Assembly: GCA_001598975.1 (NCBI GenBank)
Contig: BBXU01000832.1
Span: forward strand, 1-64,000
Direction of reading: 5' to 3'
Length of the DNA: 64,000 nucleotides
DNA from: Parachlorella kessleri
Lineage: Eukaryota; Chlorophyta; Trebouxiophyceae; Chlorellales; Chlorellaceae
Numbering within the stretch: position 1 is the first letter of the stretch; each line of letters opens with the position of its first letter. Both the position numbers and the translations under genes were made by a program. The notes below the pieces were generated by a model, which saw nothing but the letters and a program-made list of their open reading frames with translations, did not search any database and was not told the DNA's origin. Below, one piece after another: positions 57,630-64,000 of this stretch.

Positions 57630-60600
57630 ATGCTGAGGCTCGTAGTCTTCCTTGTGGCACTCAAGCTGGCTGCCGGAGATAATTGTCCGTACGGTAAGAC
57701 AGCATACATGCGCCTGCCTTGGGGAGAGCCTGCATGTTGCTGAGGCAGTCGATCTTGTGAAACTCTAGAAAGTCGGGGTGTACAGCTCCTGAGAAACTGG
57801 TTGATGGATGACATGGTGCGTGTCTTATTGCCCTGACGACCTTGGTTACGAAGGCCAGCAGACCTGGCACACCTGTGTGCAGTGGCCAGCTAGGGTCAAT
57901 CTTTGTTGACCCTGCGGCCGCCTTTTGAGAGTGCTGCCAGGGGTGTTGAAGGGCACTGGTATGGCATAAGTACCTCGAGAATTGCACAAGGCAGTAGCCA
58001 TCCTTGAGCAGGCAGGCACCCACCAAGCCTCTCCACTGGGTGTGACTCGTGGCGATTCCCTGCTTGTCTCGCCCGTGCTGCAGATGGGTATACTCTGCCG
58101 GACTTTGCCTGCAAGTTGTGGTTCTGCTCCACCCTGGACGCCACGCCCACCCGTGTCAATGACCAGGGAGATGTGGAGTGCGCTTCCTACAACGCTCACA
58201 ACTGCCTCCGGCCTGGGCCTGGCCCGAACGGCTATGGGTCCCAAGGCTGCCAGGATTTCGCCAACAGCCTGAATGCAAACCCGCCCACAAATCCCCCGCT
58301 AAGGCCCCTGGCATGCGGCGCTATGTTGCAACAGGAGTGTGGCTATACCGGGTACGACACCTCCGACCCGACAACAGGCTGTGACCACTTCTGCGCTAAC
58401 AAGGCTCGAGAGTGCTCAAAATTAGGTGAGTATTGGGTGGCAGGTCTCCAGGCCTCGAGGGTTTGCCTTGGGTCCAACAGGTATTCCATGCCGACCTGTT
58501 CGCCTGCCTGTCCAGGACTTAGGCAGGTGTTGTGCAATCTAGCAGCGGTCCTGACACCTGGCTCCCTGAAACAAGTAATAGCTGGCAAGGCCTTCGAGAC
58601 AGACCTGGCACCCTACCTTGCAAGGGGTCTCCACTCTGGGCGTCAACTTGGTGTGGTGCAGGCTGCTTGACGCATCTTTATTGGCAACAGTCGGTTTCTG
58701 AAGAGGGTGGGGGGGGGGGGGCGCTCACTTGATTAGTATGACCTGCTTGCCACCCTTGCCCTGCAGTTGGAGTGAGGAGCGACCCGGTCATAACTGGGTT
58801 CGACGGCCGGTCATTCCATTTTGACGACACCGGAGACTTCACGTTGTTCGAGACCGGTGATGGGTTCCAGGTGGGTGCACAGCTCTTCCAGCTATACATG
58901 GGCTGCACTATGTGGACGCCTGTATCACCCCAACAGTGTACTGTCGAAGTGCTGTACAAGTGCTGCGGGTATGCCACAGCTGTGTGTCTGGTTTTCTTCA
59001 TGTCTCATGCGCCGCTGCAATGGTGCCTGCGATGGGCACAGGTTACTATCATGGTGGCGTCCCAGCTGCTGCTTTGTGCGCTCTGCAGGTCCAGGTCACT
59101 TTTGTTGCTGCATCCGCCCCACTCGATGGCCGTCCGGAGGATGCTTACACCTGGACTTCCAGCGTGCGTGTCACGACCCCTCATGGTGAGTGCTGCGCTA
59201 TGCTGGGCCTGCTGTGCTCCGCTGTACTGCTGCGCTGCAAACAATGCCTGCGCGTCCTGACGGTGAAGCTGCGCTGTGGTGCAGTGCATGACAGCACTCG
59301 TGCTGCCATGTGTGTATAGCTGCGGCATGATCATGCTATGCTGTGCTAAGCTCCGGCAAGGCCTTGGCGTGACAAGTGTCCACATATTATACAAGCCCAA
59401 GTAGGGCTGAATACAAGGACACACAAGGATAGGGACCACAGGGGGATTCGCAGCCTCTGCAGCCGCTACCCTACATTGTTTTTAAAGATAAGGCGATGCA
59501 GTTACCTGACCTTGACAAAATGTAGCTTGCCTCTGGCCGACGCGCAGGTGACACGCTTGCTTGCGACCTTCCAGCAATCCTCCCCAACACCAGCAAGGTT
59601 CAAGGTGGGTTGACCTGCCGACTGTCGCTGGAGAGGCTTTCTGGCATTCCTTCGAAACGTGGGCTTGCTTGTTGGACGCAGTGGCCATGCCTTGCAGCTC
59701 ATAGGCCAGGCTTGTTTCATGCTGGGTCGCATATCTCTGCTTGCAGTGGCTGCAATGCCGGCTGCTCCCACCCGCGCGGCAACATCGCTCTCGGCTTCCC
59801 ACCCCTCTGTCGAGTTCCAGGACATGAGCGCCTCCATTGGTAGGCTTACTTTTCTCTGACCGTGGTCCGACGGCATGCCATCTGGGGTGATGGTTTGCTT
59901 CACTGTTGTTCTCCTGCAAGTCTGCACATACCGGAATTTGGGTTTGGTGGGCGGGCTGGCTGCTCTTTTGCTTGGACAGAAACTTGCACTTCCCACACAT
60001 GCCACAGCTGGTGCGGGAGGTCGATCCGTGGTTCCTGCCCATGCTGCAGCCTTGTCTGAGGTCCCGTCAGCCTCCAGGGAAGTGGTGGGCTGCAATGCGA
60101 GGACCCCCAGCTTTGAGGTGGCCGTCCGCCAGATCTCTGGCTATCAGCAGGCCGAGCTCCACCCAGAGACTGAGGGATGGGCCGCACCATACACCTGGTG
60201 AGCCCTGGACATGGTGGTGGCTTGGCTAGTCAAGGATCGGGCTTGGGATAGGCACATAGTGGGGCTTGGCTAGTACGGGTTGGGTTCTTTGCCGTGCCAG
60301 TGGCTGTATGTCTGAGAGTCCTATAACTGGCAGCCTCTCATGTTGATCCTGCACCCCTACATAGCTGTCCACCCCATCTGGCCATGGCACCACTGCTGGA
60401 GCGTGCCCGACGGATGTTTCAGTAGGCTAAAGTGGCTAGCAGATGATGAACCCTTCGCACTCACGGCCGCAACCCTTGGGCTAGGGGCCGAGCTCACCAT
60501 GCTGATGTCATTGCCCGCATGCGATGGGTAAGGTGGTCAGCGCTTGCGCCGGGAATCTGGGGCAGCGCTGATGCCCTGGCACATATCCACACTGGTGCAG

Positions 60601-61124
60601 GTTGAACACCGATGTCCGCCTGCTGAAGCCTCTGGTCACGCCTGTCACAGGCATCCTAGGTGAGTACAAGGACTGGGTGCCATGTCTGCGGCTCTTGTTG
60701 GCTACACCTAGCATCCCCGAGCTCCTGAGACAGACTGTCTCACTGCTCATGCACTTGGCAGGTGGAGCAGCTAGCCCACAAGGCTCTCTGTCATCTGCAC
60801 CTTGGCTACTGCACACATGTCTTGTCAATGCCTTGCTGATGGCATGTCTGACTTGTTGCAATACCTTCCCATCGGACTGCGTTGACTAGAACTCCATGTT
60901 CGTGTGTGTTCATCCTGGCCAGAGGACCCCAAGTGATGTACTGCATGTCCATTCTATGGACGCTGAGGCAGTCCTTGAGACAGCCATTGTCACCATTGCC
61001 TGCTGCAGGCTCCACGTATCGAATCGACAGTGCTGAGGAGCAAGCAGCCCTCCGCGTAGATGGGCAGCAGCCGTCCAGGCCTGTTGGGGCGGCTGTGGCG
61101 GGAGCCCGCAGGCGCGCCATGTAG
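57630..61124 (+). CDS. secreted Cys-rich protein with a vWD/root-cap-like segment
   Basis: Nine exons: 57630-57693, 58084-58425, 58767-58870, 59089-59185, 59548-59604, 59747-59839, 60050-60197, 60601-60659, 61009-61124; 359 residues, in frame. A clear signal peptide (MLRLVVFLVALKLAAG) starts it. Residues 20-135 are a Cys-rich module with about a dozen cysteines (FACKLWFCSTLDATPTRV, CGAMLQQECGYTGYDT), probably disulfide-bonded outside the cell. Next, SDPVITGFDGRSFHFDDTGD resembles the DPxxxxFDGxxFxF opening of von Willebrand type D and plant root-cap domains. The rest is beta-rich (VQVTFVAASAPLDGRPEDAY; FEVAVRQISGYQQAELHPET). The C-terminus is basic. Probably an extracellular-matrix or cell-wall protein; the domain name is tentative. 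Intron 2 has a 13-G run at 58709-58721. Confidence 0.75.
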
Positions 61125-62347
61125 CTGAGGTGCAAGTTTGCTACACTTCTGGAGCCTTCTGTTACCACCTGCTGCCCTACCTAAAGCTTGAGACGTCCGC
61201 TCAGCAAGGGAGCGCAGGCAGGGCCTTGGGCTTGGTCCCACATGCTGTCACTCCCAAGGACCCGCCGAGGTATGGACTTCAAAGAGTTATTTGACAAAGA
61301 TAATCAGATACGGCCAGACCTCGGCGCGCAGCCACAGCTGAGCGGCAAGTGGTGCCATTTGGGACCGGCCAGGGATGTGGGTTCATGGACGCCGCCGGTT
61401 GCACGCCTTGGGCATGTAGGTCAGGGAGTGCCCCAGCTCGCCCCTGGAGGTCACCACTTGCTTGCAAAGAGTTTGCATGTGAGTCTTTGCAGGCAGCTAT
61501 GTTTGCAGCAGCTTCTGCAATTGTGCAAGTAGTAGTGCTAGCTGGTATTGATTAGCTAAGTGATGGCCAACCGGGCTGGAGAAGGCAAGCGTAGGAATTG
61601 TCAGGCCTGAGCTGCAGGGCAGGCGGGATGCGAGAGTTCTCCCAACCTCACCATAAGCCAAGGTGTTTGCAAGGAGCCTGTACTACTGCCTGGAGTTAGT
61701 GAATAATTAATGTAATATATATTAGGCAGCGCAGGATGTTGCGGTGCAGAGCTTTAAGCTTAGTTTTTGCGAAGCAGGCGTGCGTTTGGCGGTGTAGTGA
61801 GTAATCATGGGCATGCTTGCTGTACTATCGCCGTTCTCTTCATTTTCTTCAAGACCTACCAAGGTCCTGGTCCAGTTCTTGGCAGTCAATAAACAACAGG
61901 TCAAGCTGTGCTTGCACATTAATAACAACTCATTTGTCTTCGGTCCTAGTCGAGAAGCTTATTTGCTAGTTGGTAATTGTAGGGGTGCAGTCCGGTACCT
62001 GCTTGCTCAGATTACGCATGATGCAAGTGGCAGCATGCAGCCGGTGTAACTCACGAAAGGACTCGCGATCGCCCGGTGCAGAGTGGCCAGAAGATCAGGA
62101 GTTCCCTGACATGTTCCCTGCTTTGTATAGGGCACAGCATCCGCAGCAGGGCGCCAGGGCAATGCTCTGTTTTGTCAGCGCCCAAAGGTTTGTCGTGTTT
62201 TGAAAATGGGCTCGTGACAAGGGGGGTCAGACTGCAGTTTGGTGGGTTCAGCTGCGTCAAAGTACTTTCGCAGAGTGCATGTTTTGTCAAAATAGTTGTC
62301 ACTGCCATAGGCCGCTGTTCCCCAACTTAGTGTGAAAGTTCAACAAC
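61125..62347. other. intergenic, 1.2 kb
   Basis: A TGTAA element at 61711-61715 in an AT-rich patch (taatgtaatatatatt) probably ends the previous transcript, 587 bases after its stop. The open frame 61807-62049 (80 codons) has no supporting features. The rest should hold the promoter of the next gene. Confidence 0.4.
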
Positions 62348-64000
62348 ATGGGGAACGCGGCACCGAAACCCCTGCAGACTTTGGCTCAGCACGAGTTGCC
62401 ACCAGAGTCTGTACATGCGCTGGATGCCTCACGTGCAAGCCTGATGTCTATAATGGATACTCTTCTCTGTCAGCTTGAGGACGGAAACAAGTTGACGACA
62501 ACGGAGTTCCTGCGGTAAGCCTACAATGCACGGTGCGCCTGTCACAAGAAGGAGCTCACTGAGGAACTGACCACTTAACCTTTCGTGCAGGGGTGCAGCA
62601 GATGCAGCGCTTACGCTCTCCCGAACGCGCCTTTTTGACCTTGCGCCCAACACCACTTCAGCCTCGCAGCTCCCATCACTTTGTGCTAGCCTTGTGCACG
62701 TGGTGGAAGCTTGCCGTGTTGCACAGCTATTGTTGCGGACCACGGCCGTGGCTATAGAGCAGGGGTGTGAGTTGGAGCCTTCGGTGGTGTTCCGGCTGGC
62801 CTCCTGCGTCGGCGTAGCCCATGGCCCAGCTGCTGAGGCAGCTCAGCTGGTTTTTGCAAGAGCAGCAGGCCTGTCAGAACACCAGAAAGCCATCACTGCC
62901 AGACTGCTAGCTTACGCCTACCAGCACATACTCAGCACAGCGGCAAGCGCAGTGTCCTTGGTTCAGAAGCTAGAAGGCCGCGAGCCGGCTGCAGCCCTGC
63001 GGGCAAAGCTTTGCCGGCCGGAGAAGGCCAGCCCACTGTGCCATCAGTGCGCAGATGCGCTGGAATGGTGCGCGCAGCAGCAAGGTGCGTTTTTATGATT
63101 AAGTAAGGCAAAGCGTGGATGCGTTATGGTGTGGCACTGCAGCTCGTTGACATTCTGCTGCCGGTGTACCAGTAGCCAAGCTTTCAGGTTCTAGCGTCGC
63201 CAAGGTGGCCCTAGCCAGTGCAGATCTTCCTACGGTGTCCTATGGTGTCCTAGGGGCACATGGCGAGGCCAGTACCATGGTAGCTGACACACTCTCCCTG
63301 TCACTGGAACTGCAGTGCCCATCCTGGCTGCGATGAAGCGCTTGGCTGAGCTGGTGCAAATGCATGTTTTGGTTGACAATGCCTACCGGGTGGTCGGTGA
63401 TGGGAAGTCGGGCCCGGCCCTGGCCTCCCTGGCAATCAGCCATTATGCCAACTTCTGCAAGCAGCTGCAGCGCAAGCTGCACCTGCATCATGCCGCGACG
63501 GCAGCCGCCAGCGCAGCAGGACCCCAAGCAGGAAGTGCGTCCAGGGACGCAGTTGCAGCTCGGCTGATGCAGTGGCTCCCTCTATTGATTGAGGAGTTCA
63601 CGCATGCCTTCAGGCTTGTGCTTAGCACTGTACGCTGGTTCAACCCAGCTTCTGCAGCAGCTGCGCTTGGACCAGCGACTATGGCTGTGGCTAACCTGCT
63701 GCACCTGGCCCGCGGTGTGGCGATTGAAGCTACCCACCCAGCGCAGGCTGTTATCGCAGTGGCCTTGCTGCTCATCTCTTCTCTGCCTGGCCCGACCAAC
63801 GACCAGCGGCACCCGGAGCATGGCCAGACTCGGCAGCGGCTGCACCAGCAGCAGACACAGCTTCCAACTATTTGCCTGGAGGCGTTCACACTTTGTTGCA
63901 GTAGTGTGGCGGCTGAGCTGGAGATTCATCTGCTGTCTGGTACGTTAAAGCAAAGCCATCCCGTGGGCAGCCCTTCACTGTACTCAGTCCGGTCCTTGAC
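62348..64000 (+). CDS. unknown helical protein, 3' end beyond window
   Basis: Not recognised. Exons 62348-62514, 62591-63084 and 63316-63939 (GTACGT donor, though the frame stays open to the window end). At least 428 residues. The N-terminus MGNAAPKP fits an N-myristoylation signal (Gly2, small residue at position 6), suggesting membrane association. The rest is mostly Ala/Leu-rich helix, such as LVHVVEACRVAQLLL and ANLLHLARGVAIEA, with a CxxC (LCHQCADALEWC) in the middle. It could be a helical-repeat protein; no motif names it. Phases of the three exons agree. Confidence 0.6.

Noticed and set aside
57053..57814. 253-codon minus-strand frame and an overlapping 168-codon plus-strand frame
   Set aside because: No motif, no family resemblance, and the minus frame overlaps the signal-peptide exon of the secreted-protein gene. 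The two overlap each other, so at most one could be real.
61807..62049. 80-codon plus-strand small protein gene
   Set aside because: No start context, homology or splice evidence; lies between a polyadenylation element and the next gene.

Overview
This window looks like nuclear DNA of a green alga (Chlorophyta). The genes are GC-rich and cut by many short introns (roughly one per 100-150 coding bases) with GT-AG or occasional GC-AG borders. Several 3' flanks carry the TGTAA polyadenylation element typical of chlorophytes. The best-recognised proteins are plant or algal types: a plastid-type transaldolase, a plant-type fatty acid amide hydrolase (FAAH), an ATXR2-like SET protein and a RabA/Rab11 GTPase. 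No rRNA, CRISPR array, intact transposon or bacterial operon was seen. Exon models were built by hand by joining reading frames at splice sites; in every complete model the coding length closes to a multiple of three.

Layout from left to right. 157-6559 (+): a DDT-domain chromatin protein, 5' end outside the window. 7730-10070 (+): Rab11/RabA GTPase. 10770-18369 (-): a 1138-residue coiled-coil protein with a hydrophobic C-terminal region. 19014-19938 (-): mitochondrial-type ribosomal protein bL27. 20206-24969 (+): a pentameric ligand-gated ion channel without the Cys-loop cysteines. 25595-26816 (-): isochorismatase-family hydrolase. 27041-29586 (+): renalase-like FAD oxidoreductase. 30045-36169 (-): ZIP4/SPO22 meiotic TPR protein. 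36691-40216 (+): Spinster-like MFS transporter. 40897-42761 (-): unknown 302-residue protein. 43067-46121 (+): SET/MYND ATXR2-like protein. 47221-51213 (-): plastid transaldolase. 51533-56718 (+): FAAH. 57630-61124 (+): secreted Cys-rich protein with a vWD/root-cap-like segment. 62348-end (+): unknown protein, 3' end outside the window.

The genes form no single pathway. They cover chromatin (DDT, SET), membrane traffic (Rab11), organelle translation (bL27), carbon metabolism (transaldolase), lipid-amide turnover (FAAH), transport and signalling (MFS, ion channel) and meiosis (ZIP4). Many neighbours are divergent pairs with only 220-520 bases between start codons (bL27/channel, isochorismatase/renalase, ZIP4/MFS, unknown/SET, transaldolase/FAAH), so they may share promoters.

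The most unusual signal is structural. In at least five genes the edge of an exon, with its splice site and some flanking intron, has been copied in tandem into the adjacent intron, leaving decayed pseudo-exons or decoy splice sites (DDT gene twice, coiled-coil gene, SET gene, transaldolase twice, FAAH twice). One triplicated edge in the transaldolase gene carries the codon of the catalytic lysine and is interleaved with telomere-like TTTAGGG sequence.
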